From JBIOUF01 sp044866695 (GTDB lineage: Bacteria > Actinomycetota > Actinomycetes > Propionibacteriales > Nocardioidaceae): a DNA stretch of 20,852 nucleotides. Positions 13,892 to 20,700 of this stretch are shown here, in pieces. The DNA is taken from positions 1 to 20,852 of the forward strand of contig JBIOUF010000242.1 in assembly GCA_044866695.1 (NCBI GenBank), given 5' to 3'. The notes beneath the pieces are model-generated. The model saw only the letters and a list, made by a program, of their open reading frames with translations. It was not told the DNA's origin and did no database searches. Numbering within the stretch: position 1 is the first letter of the stretch; each line of letters opens with the position of its first letter. Position numbers and translations under genes: made by a program.

Positions 13892-14143
13892 ATGACCGAC
13901 GACAGCGGACCGGACCAGAGCGGCCTGTGGCTGGTGGCCCTCGGCGGGGCGCTGGCGGTGCTGGCACCGCTGGCCGGGTTCCTCGGCGGCACGATCGCCG
14001 GGCCGGGAGCGGAGCTGTTCGACGTGGAGGCGCTGCTGGCCTGGCTGATCGCCGGCCTGCTCCTGGGTGGGGCCGGCGTCGCGATCGCGTTCCTCGGCGG
14101 GATGCGCTGGTACCGCGCCAACCGCGGCCGGCCGCTGTTCTGA
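13892..14143 (+). CDS. small two-helix membrane protein, function unknown
   Basis: An 83-residue protein with a short polar N-terminus (MTDDSGPDQSG), a first membrane helix (about 12-34, LWLVALGGALAVLAPLAGFL), a short acidic loop (GAELFDVEALL) and a second helix (about 48-68), then a basic tail (MRWYRANRGRPLF). Topology is probably hairpin-like with both ends inside by the positive-inside rule. I do not recognise a family. ATG 13892 is preceded by GGGGGC and by a -10-like box 6 nt upstream, so the start could be leaderless; the frame is open to 13787 through repeat sequence. It is enclosed by the inverted 82-bp elements A and B. Confidence 0.65.
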   Translation: MTDDSGPDQSGLWLVALGGALAVLAPLAGFLGGTIAGPGAELFDVEALLAWLIAGLLLGGAGVAIAFLGGMRWYRANRGRPLF

Positions 14144-14166
14144 CCTACGCCGCCCCTGCGCGGTCG

Positions 14167-14248
14167 TGTGGCCGATACCCGCAGCGTGCCACGGCGTGTC
14201 GCCGCAGTCTCAGGCCACTACGGGCACTTCGTGCAGGCATCGGCCACA
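14167..14248. repeat. 82-bp MITE-like element B (inverted relative to A)
   Basis: TGTGGCCGAT (14167-14176) and ATCGGCCACA (14239-14248) are the terminal inverted repeats, the same as in element A, and the length is also 82 bp. Its reverse complement matches A over the first 20 bases without mismatch and again around GTGGCC and GAC in the middle. It ends 8 bp from the slipin stop codon. Confidence 0.75.
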
Positions 14249-14255
14249 AACCGGC

Positions 14256-15050
14256 CTACGCGGGCGGGGGCGGGGGCGGGGGCGGGGACGGGTCCCGGTC
14301 GAGCCTGGCCAGGAACGGTCCGACGATGTCCATGGGTAGCGGGAAGACCACGGTCGAGTTCTGGTCGGCGCCGAGCTCGAGCAGGGTCTGCAGGTAGCGC
14401 AGCTGGAGGGAAGCGGGGCTCGCGGAGAGGGTGTCCGCGGCCTGCCGGAGCTCCTCGGACGCCTGGAGCTCGCCGCGGGCGTTGATCACCTTCGCGCGGC
14501 GCTCCCGCTCCGCCTCGGCCTCGCGCGCCATGGCTCGCTGCATGGCCTCGGGGATCTCCACGTCCTTGATCTCGACGACCTGTACCTGCACGCCCCAGGG
14601 CTCGGTCTGGGTGTCGATGCTGGCGCGCAGGTCCTCGTTGAGGTCCTCCCGGTGCGCGAGCAGGGTGTCCAGGTCGGCGCGACCGACGACGGAGCGCAGC
14701 GTGGTCTGGGCGATCTGCGAGGTGGCGACCGCGTAGTTCTCCACGCTCATCACCGCCTTGACCGGGTCGACCACCCGGAACATCACCACGGCGTTGACCC
14801 GCGCCGGCACGTTGTCCTTGGTGATCACCTCCTGCGGCGGGATGGTCAGGGTGACCACGCGCAGGTCCACCCGCACCAGCCGGGCGACCCCCCGCGGCAG
14901 CAGCCTCAACCCCGGTCCCAGCAGCGGCCGCAGCCGGCCGAGCCGGAACGCGACGCCACGCTCGTACTCGCGGAGCACCCGCAGCGACGAGAGCAGGTAC
15001 GCCGCGAGCGCGAGGACGACGACCAGGACGACCAGGGTGCCCGTGCTCAT
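14256..15050 (-). CDS. slipin/SPFH (band 7) family membrane protein
   Basis: The 264-residue stomatin-like protein has an N-terminal membrane anchor (about 4-22), then the SPFH/PHB domain: LREYERGVAFRLGRL, PPQEVITKDNVPARVNAVV and MSVENYAVATSQIAQTTLRS. An alpha-helical coiled region follows (AMQRAMAREAEAERERRAKV). Such proteins form oligomeric scaffolds that organise membrane microdomains and regulate partner proteins. The C-terminus is a run of eight prolines (PSPPPPPPPPA) encoded by a G-rich repeat. The start codon overlaps the stop of the four-cysteine membrane protein gene (ATGA), so it is translationally coupled in the nitric oxide reductase operon. No NfeD partner gene is next to it, which is usual for some slipins but absent here. 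Confidence 0.9.
   Translation of the reverse strand: MSTGTLVVLVVVLALAAYLLSSLRVLREYERGVAFRLGRLRPLLGPGLRLLPRGVARLVRVDLRVVTLTIPPQEVITKDNVPARVNAVVMFRVVDPVKAVMSVENYAVATSQIAQTTLRSVVGRADLDTLLAHREDLNEDLRASIDTQTEPWGVQVQVVEIKDVEIPEAMQRAMAREAEAERERRAKVINARGELQASEELRQAADTLSASPASLQLRYLQTLLELGADQNSTVVFPLPMDIVGPFLARLDRDPSPPPPPPPPA
14261..14292 (+). repeat. GGGGGC hexanucleotide tract in slipin 3' end
   Basis: Five or more G runs separated by single C or A bases, with a 6-bp period, encode the polyproline tail of the slipin on the minus strand. The G-rich plus strand could form a G-quadruplex and is prone to slippage in two-codon steps. Confidence 0.7.
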
Positions 15051-15691
15051 GGACGCGGCGTCCGGCGTGGTGCCGGCTCGGACCCGAAGGCCCCCCACCG
15101 GGTCGCGAACCGGTCGGAGGGCGCCGGCGGTCGGCGTACCGACGGCTGCACCGGCACGTGCTCGGGGAAGCCCGCGGGGGTGCGCCGCAGGTGCCGCCAC
15201 AGCGGCCAGGCGGCCAGCGCGGCGAGGAGCGCGGTCGCCAGCAGGACGGCGGCGTCGATCGGTGGACGCCCGACCAGGAGGGCGAGCGGCAGCAGGACCG
15301 CGATGCCGGTGACCGCGCAGGCGATGCCGCGCTGGAACCTGCCGGCCTCCGAATGCGGCCAGGGGTCGACCGGCCGGGAGACCTCCCGGCCGGCGCTCGA
15401 CGTGGTGCAGGTGTGCTTGACCGGACAGCTGTTGCACACGGTGGGGCTGGCCCGGTAGCGCATCACCCGCTGGTCGGGGTCGAAGGAGTGCGGCCACAGC
15501 CACTGGTCCTGCGGGCACACCCAGGCGTCGTGGTCGGCGTGGTAGCGGAAGGAGCCGTTGCGCCAGGCGCCGCTGCGCCGCGAGGCGGTCGCCGCGAGCA
15601 GGTCCAGGCCGTAGGCGACCAGGACCAGGAACGCCGTGTAGCCGCAGGCCAGCCACACGTCCACGTCGACGGCGCCGAGCGGGCCGGTCAT
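15047..15691 (-). CDS. membrane protein with four-cysteine, zinc-finger-like module
   Basis: A 214-residue protein that I cannot assign to a named family. It has an N-terminal membrane helix (about 13-34), a soluble segment with Cys59, Cys86, Cys89 and Cys95 plus His94 (VCPQDQWLWP and VCNSCPVKHTCTTS), two closely spaced helices (about 123-140 and 145-164) and a basic, proline-rich tail. The cysteine spacing and the sequence YRASPTVCNSCPVKHTCTTS resemble the zinc-binding stretch of IS1182-type transposases, but there is no transposase catalytic core. Both ends overlap neighbours by ATGA: the nitric oxide reductase gene upstream and the slipin gene downstream. It may bind zinc or another metal and help assemble or serve the reductase; that is inference. 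Confidence 0.8.
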   Translation of the reverse strand: MTGPLGAVDVDVWLACGYTAFLVLVAYGLDLLAATASRRSGAWRNGSFRYHADHDAWVCPQDQWLWPHSFDPDQRVMRYRASPTVCNSCPVKHTCTTSSAGREVSRPVDPWPHSEAGRFQRGIACAVTGIAVLLPLALLVGRPPIDAAVLLATALLAALAAWPLWRHLRRTPAGFPEHVPVQPSVRRPPAPSDRFATRWGAFGSEPAPRRTPRP

Positions 15692-18135
15692 TCCAGGTCG
15701 CCGTTCTCCGCCTCGCGCCGTTGGGACCGCCACCGGCTCTGCTCCGACGCGCGCAGGTCCAGGTCGCCCACGCTGCGGTCGGAGGCGTAGCGCGGGCCGC
15801 CCGGCTCGGGCTGCGCCGCGACGGCCGCTGGCTCCAGCTCGGTGTAGAGCGCCTCGATCGGTACGTCGTGGGTGGTCGCCGGCCGGGTGTAGCGCACCCC
15901 GAGCCAGGCGATCCACAGGAACGGCAGCACCCCGCCGATGATGAACAGCAGGTCGCCGGGCATGCGCAGCCACTCCAGCGTCGCGTTGCCCGGCGAGGTG
16001 ACGAAGCCGAGGGTGCGCGCCTCGTAGTAGCCCTCGCTGACCGAGTGGTAGAGCTGCACGACGCCCAGCGGCAGCAAGGTGGCGAACAGCATCCAGGCCA
16101 GGCCGACGTTGAGCGACCAGAACGAGATCCTCGCCATCCGGTCCGGCCACCGCTTCTCCGGGATCAGGTACCGCAGCGCGAACAGCGCCAGCCCGACCGC
16201 CATCATCCCGTACACGCCCATCATCGCGCCGTGCCCGTGGTTGGAGGTGAGCGCGGTGCCGATCTGGTAGTAGGACACGATCGGCAGGTTGATCAGGAAG
16301 CCGAAGACGCCGGCGCCGAGGAAGTTCCAGAACCCGACGGCCACCAGGAACATCACCGCCCACCGGTGCGGGAACGGCGTGGTGCTGCGGGCCTCCTGGC
16401 GCGAGCCGAGCTGCAGGAAGCTCCACGCCTCGATGGTCAGGAACGTCAGCGGGATGACCTCCAGGGCCGAGAAGAACGCGCCCAGGGCCATGTGCTCCAC
16501 CGGCGTACCCGAGAAGTACAGGTGGTGCATAGTGCCGATCACCCCGCCCACGGAGTACAGGATCAGGTCGAGGAAGATCACCCCGAGGGCGATGCGCTGC
16601 CGGACCACGCCCAGCATCACGAAGATGTAGGCGACCATCACCGTGGTGAACAGCTCCAGGAAGTCCTCCACCCACAGGTGGACCACCCAGAACCGCCAGA
16701 ACTCCGCGACCGTCAGGTGGGTCTGCGTCCCGGCCAGCAGGCCGACGGCGTAGAAGGCGGGGATCGCCAGCCCGGCGAAGAAGAACAGCCACGGCATGTT
16801 GGCGCGCGACTCGGTGCGCAGCCGGGTGCGTACGCCGCGGTAGATGATCACGATCCAGATGAACAGGCCCGCCGAGAGCAGGATCTGCCAGACCCTCGGC
16901 AGGTCGAGGTACTCCCACTGCTGGTCGAACAGCGGTCCCTTCGCCCAGTCGACGCCGTGGATGGACAGCGCCTCGCCGGCCAGGCTGCCGGCCACGACGA
17001 GGGCGACCGCGGCCAGCAGGCCGTAGGTGAGCAGGTGCTGCTTGCGCGGCTCGCGCCCGGAGATGAACGGCGCCAGGAAGATGCCGGAGGCCAGGAACGA
17101 CGCCACCGTCCAGAACAGCGCCAGCTGCAGGTGCCAGGTGCGGGCGAGGTTGAACGGCAGGATCTGGGCCAGGTCGAAGCCGAAGAAGCCGCCGATCTCG
17201 GCCCGGTAGTGCTCCACCGCCGAGCCCAGCAGGGTCTGGACCAGGAACAGCAGCGCGACGACGAAGAAGAACCACGCGGTCGCCTTCTGCGCCGGCGTGA
17301 TCGCCACCTGGTCGGGCTGGCTGAAGGAGATCGAGGGCGCCTCGGTGCTCTGCCAGCCGATCCGCCGGCTCCACCGGCCGTAGACCGCGAACAGCAGCCC
17401 GGTGCCGGCCAGCAGCGCGACCAGCGACAGGACGCTCCAGATCAGCACGTCGGCGGTGGGGGCGTTGTCGACCAGCGGTTCGGGAGGCCAGTTGTTGGTG
17501 TAGGAGTACGGGAAGCCGGGTCGCTCGGCGGCGGCGGCCCATGCCGTCCAGCCGAAGAACGCGGTGAGCTGGTGGATCTCCTCGGGATCGGTGATCGCGT
17601 TCGGCACCAGGCCGTACTTCGTGGTCACCGAGCCGAAGTAGTCGGCGTAGTGCTGCTGGTTGTCCTCGAACGCCGCCTGCTGTCGGTCGGTCCAGGTGAG
17701 CACCCCGCTGTTCTCGTCGTACTGGTTGGTCCGGAACTCCTCCCTGAGCGCGGCCTCGGGGTCGCCGACGCCCTCGGCCTCGAGCTGGGCACGCACGGAC
17801 AGGGCGGCGCGGTGCAGGTAGTCCGCGGTCCAGTCGGGGCCGAGGTATCCGCCGTGGCCGACGATCGAGCCGTACTGGTGCAGCCCGCGGCGCAGGAACA
17901 GCGCCTGGCCGGCGGTGATGTCGTCGCCGCTGAAGATCTCCTCGCCGGACTCGTTGACCACCGACTCCGGCTGCGGCATCGAGTCGCTGTAGGTGCGGAA
18001 CGCGAGGATGCCCATCACGGTGAACCCGAACAGCATCACCAGCGCGCCCGCCTGCACCCACGCCTTGGACACCAGCATCGGCGCTCTGCCTTGCGGCGGG
18101 GTCGGCTCTGCCGGTCGGGTCGTCGTCTGCGCCAT
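15688..18135 (-). CDS. norB: quinol-type nitric oxide reductase (qNOR), single subunit
   Basis: The 815-residue integral membrane enzyme reduces 2 NO to N2O with quinol as donor. An N-terminal helix (about 27-46) and a periplasmic domain (about 50-225) that lacks a CxxCH haem c site mark the quinol form, where NorC is fused and degenerate. The haem-copper oxidase core follows with about twelve helices. Likely ligands are His335 (RTWHLQLALF, low-spin haem), His486 (VVHLWVEDFLELF, with Glu490 and Glu494 near non-haem iron), His537 and His538 (GTMHHLYFSG), and His633/His635 (SNHGHGAMMG). The tail (about 755-815) is polar. ATG 18135 has GGAGG 8 nt upstream. It is first gene of a coupled three-gene operon. 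In actinomycetes, qNOR usually serves NO detoxification; denitrification cannot be excluded. Confidence 0.96.
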   Translation of the reverse strand: MAQTTTRPAEPTPPQGRAPMLVSKAWVQAGALVMLFGFTVMGILAFRTYSDSMPQPESVVNESGEEIFSGDDITAGQALFLRRGLHQYGSIVGHGGYLGPDWTADYLHRAALSVRAQLEAEGVGDPEAALREEFRTNQYDENSGVLTWTDRQQAAFEDNQQHYADYFGSVTTKYGLVPNAITDPEEIHQLTAFFGWTAWAAAAERPGFPYSYTNNWPPEPLVDNAPTADVLIWSVLSLVALLAGTGLLFAVYGRWSRRIGWQSTEAPSISFSQPDQVAITPAQKATAWFFFVVALLFLVQTLLGSAVEHYRAEIGGFFGFDLAQILPFNLARTWHLQLALFWTVASFLASGIFLAPFISGREPRKQHLLTYGLLAAVALVVAGSLAGEALSIHGVDWAKGPLFDQQWEYLDLPRVWQILLSAGLFIWIVIIYRGVRTRLRTESRANMPWLFFFAGLAIPAFYAVGLLAGTQTHLTVAEFWRFWVVHLWVEDFLELFTTVMVAYIFVMLGVVRQRIALGVIFLDLILYSVGGVIGTMHHLYFSGTPVEHMALGAFFSALEVIPLTFLTIEAWSFLQLGSRQEARSTTPFPHRWAVMFLVAVGFWNFLGAGVFGFLINLPIVSYYQIGTALTSNHGHGAMMGVYGMMAVGLALFALRYLIPEKRWPDRMARISFWSLNVGLAWMLFATLLPLGVVQLYHSVSEGYYEARTLGFVTSPGNATLEWLRMPGDLLFIIGGVLPFLWIAWLGVRYTRPATTHDVPIEALYTELEPAAVAAQPEPGGPRYASDRSVGDLDLRASEQSRWRSQRREAENGDLE

Positions 18136-18401
18136 CCCTCAGCCCTCCGAGTCAGGATGTTCAGGTGCTACACGACGGTAGAGGCAGCGCCCGCCGTTTG
18201 TCGTCAGCCGGGCGGTGGGTCGGCGGCGAGAAGAGCTCGGGTCCTGTTCGTCGTGCGGTGGCATACCTGCTGGGGGGCGGCAGACGCAAGCCGGCAGGCG
18301 GCGCACGGCCCTGCCCCTCGGCGGTGCGACATAGAGTGAGCGGCGGCCGGCTGGCTCGGCCGGGAGCGGGAGAGGCGAGCGCACGACCGGGAGAGAGCGC
18401 G
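18136..18401. other. divergent intergenic region, norB / HAD gene
   Basis: This 266-bp stretch holds no gene. Ahead of norB there is GGAGG and the direct repeat TCAGG-N4-TCAGG (18152-18165); ahead of the HAD gene there is TAGAGT (18332-18337), a possible -10 box, and GGGAGAGAG before GTG 18402. I see no FNR/NnrR-type TTGAT-N4-ATCAA site. Confidence 0.5.
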
Positions 18402-19253
18402 GTGGCTGACGGCAAGCTGGTCTTCTTGGACGTCGACGGCACGTACGCCGACTACGGCCACGTCCCCTCGGTGCACGTCGCCGCCGTCGTGGCGGCCCGG
18501 GCCGCGGGACACCTGGTCTTCCTGTGCAGCGGGCGGCCCCTGTCCATGCTGCAGCGGCGCCTCACGGCGGCGGGCTTCGACGGGTTCGTGGCGTCCGCCG
18601 GGGGCTATGTGGTGGTCGGCGACGAGGTGCTGCAGGACCTCCGGTTCCCGCCCGACGTCGCCCGTGCGGTGCTCGCGCTTCTCGACGCCCACGACGCCGC
18701 GTACCTGCTCGAGGCGCCGGAGAGCATCTACGGCCGCCCCGGTGTGGACCGGCGTCTCGAGGCGCTGTTGCAGCAGGCGATGCCTCAGCACGAGGAGGCC
18801 GGACCGGTCGACCTCTTCGCCGCCCTGCAGATGCGCGACGACCTCGACCGCGTCTCGTTCGCCAAGGTGACCTACTTCGACTCCGCGGACCTGGCCGGCG
18901 CGGTCCGGGACGCCTTCGGCGGCCGCGTGGGCGTCCTGCCGTCGAGCATCCCGGGGATGGGCGAGCACTCCGGGGAGATCTACGTGGCCGACGTCGACAA
19001 GGCGATGGGCATCGCCCGCGTGGTCGAGCACCTCGGTGCGTCCAGGGACGATGTCGTCGCGTTCGGCGACGGGCTGAACGACGTGGAGATGCTGGAGTAC
19101 GCGGGCATGGGGGTCGCCGTCGAGGGGGCCGCTCCCCGGGTGCTCGACGCCGCCGACGATGTCGTGCCGCCACCGGCACACGGCGGCGTCGCCGAGGGCT
19201 TCCTGCGCCTCGGCCTGATCGGGGAGGCGGAGCTCCACGCCGCTCGGGGCTGA
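18402..19253 (+). CDS. HAD-superfamily phosphatase (Cof/IIB type)
   Basis: This is a 283-residue HAD hydrolase with a C2B cap, the type that acts on sugar phosphates and similar small phosphates. All four motifs are visible: motif I DVDGT (Asp10 nucleophile, Asp12), motif II SGR (Ser43), motif III Lys200 in DVDKAMGI and motif IV GDGLND (Asp223, Asp227). The cap (about 80-190) lies between motifs II and III. The substrate is unknown. GTG 18402 (MADGKLVFLDVDGT) follows GGGAGAGAG; the frame is open to 18165 but the added residues are not HAD-like. The gene is divergent from norB and convergent with a small unknown gene 13 bp away; nothing ties it to NO metabolism. Confidence 0.92.
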   Translation: MADGKLVFLDVDGTYADYGHVPSVHVAAVVAARAAGHLVFLCSGRPLSMLQRRLTAAGFDGFVASAGGYVVVGDEVLQDLRFPPDVARAVLALLDAHDAAYLLEAPESIYGRPGVDRRLEALLQQAMPQHEEAGPVDLFAALQMRDDLDRVSFAKVTYFDSADLAGAVRDAFGGRVGVLPSSIPGMGEHSGEIYVADVDKAMGIARVVEHLGASRDDVVAFGDGLNDVEMLEYAGMGVAVEGAAPRVLDAADDVVPPPAHGGVAEGFLRLGLIGEAELHAARG

Positions 19254-19266
19254 CCCGCCTGGGCGG

Positions 19267-19647
19267 CTACCCGCCGGCGTCGACCCATCGCGCCGCCGCG
19301 TCGAACGTCTCCTCCGGGCTGGCGTTGAACGCGATGGCCGCGTCGGGGGCGTGCCGGCGTACCAGGTTCACGACCAGCTCCAGCAGCTCCGGCGCGCCGC
19401 GCACGCCTCCGCCGATGACGACGCAACCGAAAGGCCCGTCGCGGAGCGCGTCAGTGACGACCTGCTCGATGTCGTCGCTGCCGTCCAGGCCGAACAGGCA
19501 GAACTCCACCGCGAGGCCGTGTTCGACGAACCGGGCCCGGCCGGCCGCGATGCCCTCCGCCACCGGCTCGGGGTCCCAAGGACCGGGCACCCGGTACGGG
19601 TCGAGGCCGACCACCAGCACGCGGGGGGTGGGGGCGCTCGGGTCCAT
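19267..19647 (-). CDS. small conserved protein, function unknown
   Basis: A 126-residue soluble alpha/beta protein: PRVLVVGLDPYRVPGPWDPE, then GLAVEFCLFGLDGSDDIEQV, GCVVIGGGVRGAPELLELVV and NLVRRHAPDAAIAFNASPEE. Alternating hydrophobic strands and helices suggest a Rossmann-like fold, and I recall similar uncharacterised proteins in many bacteria. No catalytic motif can be named. ATG 19647 lies 9 bp after the serine-hydrolase stop and has no ribosome-binding site; a -10-like TAGCCT sits 6 nt upstream, so it may have its own leaderless transcript although it could also be read through from the hydrolase gene. Confidence 0.78.
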   Translation of the reverse strand: MDPSAPTPRVLVVGLDPYRVPGPWDPEPVAEGIAAGRARFVEHGLAVEFCLFGLDGSDDIEQVVTDALRDGPFGCVVIGGGVRGAPELLELVVNLVRRHAPDAAIAFNASPEETFDAAARWVDAGG

Positions 19648-19653
19648 CGCCGA

Positions 19654-19659
19654 AGGCTA
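19654..19659 (-). promoter_or_regulatory. -10-like box overlapping hydrolase stop codon
   Basis: On the minus strand TAGCCT (19659-19654) fits TANNNT and lies 6 nt before ATG 19647. Its first three bases are the TAG stop of the serine-hydrolase gene. No convincing -35 box is seen. Confidence 0.35.
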
Positions 19660-20673
19660 CGTCCCGGTCCGAGCCACCGCCTCCAGCCGGTCCACCACCG
19701 GCCACGCGCCCCCTGCGGTGTTTCCCACCACCGTGACGGTCAGGTCGCGGCGCGGGTCGTGGGTGCTGCGGAAGGACACCCCGGCGTCCCATCCGTTCAG
19801 CTGGACCACGCCATCCAGGCCATCCACACCGGGCAGCCGGAACCCGAGACCGTAGCCCATGGAGCCCTGCCACGACCGGGCGCGCAGCATGTCGTCGAGG
19901 ACGTGCGCCGGGACGATCGCTCCGGCGAACAGCGCGTGCCAGAGCCGGCGTACGTCTGCCACCGTGCTGTAGACCCCACCGTCGCCGACGCCGAGCACCG
20001 GCAGGTGGAGGACGTTGGTGCGCAGCCACCCGCCGCCTCCGACGTAGCCGCGGGCCACCCCACCGGGCAGCTCGTCGGAGCGCAGGAACGCGGTCCGGGT
20101 CATCCCGGCCGGCCGGCAGACCCGGGTCTCCACGAGCTCGGCGTACGACGTCCCGGTCGAGCGTTCCGCGAGGATGGCCAGCACCACGTAGCCGCCGTTG
20201 CAGTAGGAGAACCCCTCGCCGGCCGGGAACTTCGCCGGGTGACCGTCCAGGACCGGGAGGTACGCCTCCGCGCTGTCCAGCCGGTGCACCGGCACCGGCA
20301 TGAGGTGGTCGTCGATGTCCAGGCCGCTGTCCTCGTCCAGGTAGTCGCCGATCCCCGAGCGGTGGCACAGCAGCTGCTCGACGGTGACGTCCGCGGCGAT
20401 GAGAGGCAGGTCGTCCCCCAACAGCGACCGGGCCGGGGTGTCCAGGCGCAGCAGGCCGTCGGTGACCAGGGACATCACCATCAGCGCGGTCAGACCCTTG
20501 GCGCCGCTGGCCAGCGCGAACCGCGTCTGGGGCGTGTTCGGCCGTCCCTCGGCCCGGTCGGCCAGGCCGTAGGCGGCCTCGACCAGCACCGCGTCGCCTT
20601 CGTCCACGCGGACGACGCCGGAGAACCCGGTCTGTACGGCGACCAGGTCCAGCGCCGACCGAAGAGCGTCCAC
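19657..20673 (-). CDS. serine hydrolase, beta-lactamase/class C-type family
   Basis: The 338-residue protein has the serine beta-lactamase/esterase fold. The nucleophile motif SxxK is SGAK (Ser56-Lys59, in RFALASGAKGLTAL), the YxN motif is Tyr157-Cys-Asn159 (FSYCNGGYVVLA), and HRSGIGDY (about 104-111) matches the usual HTSGL stretch. The third (KTG/HxG) motif is not clear; LNGWDAGVSF near the C-terminus occupies its place. Members are esterases, peptidases or beta-lactam hydrolases; this one most resembles the general EstB-like group. There is no signal peptide, so it is probably cytoplasmic. GTG 20673 follows GGGAGG; the frame is open to 20739 but that part lies in repeat DNA. Confidence 0.88.
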   Translation of the reverse strand: MDALRSALDLVAVQTGFSGVVRVDEGDAVLVEAAYGLADRAEGRPNTPQTRFALASGAKGLTALMVMSLVTDGLLRLDTPARSLLGDDLPLIAADVTVEQLLCHRSGIGDYLDEDSGLDIDDHLMPVPVHRLDSAEAYLPVLDGHPAKFPAGEGFSYCNGGYVVLAILAERSTGTSYAELVETRVCRPAGMTRTAFLRSDELPGGVARGYVGGGGWLRTNVLHLPVLGVGDGGVYSTVADVRRLWHALFAGAIVPAHVLDDMLRARSWQGSMGYGLGFRLPGVDGLDGVVQLNGWDAGVSFRSTHDPRRDLTVTVVGNTAGGAWPVVDRLEAVARTGT

Positions 20674-20700
20674 GGGTGCGATCCTCCCACCGGTCCCGCC

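Noticed and set aside
15047..15691. Transposase remnant (pseudogene)
   Set aside because: The frame is intact, both ends are translationally coupled to neighbours and the rest of the protein is membrane segments; only the cysteine stretch resembles transposases.
15688..18135. cNOR catalytic subunit needing a separate NorC
   Set aside because: The N-terminal fused domain and absence of any CxxCH, plus the 815-residue length, fit the quinol-type single-subunit enzyme.
18152..18165. TCAGG-N4-TCAGG as an NO-regulator site before norB
   Set aside because: It is too short and does not match a known NsrR, NnrR or FNR consensus; reported only as part of the intergenic region.
15721..18339. 872-codon open frame on the plus strand opposite norB
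   Set aside because: The minus strand encodes a full qNOR with conserved ligands. The plus frame is rich in H, Q, R, V and D with no family features, typical of antisense shadows.
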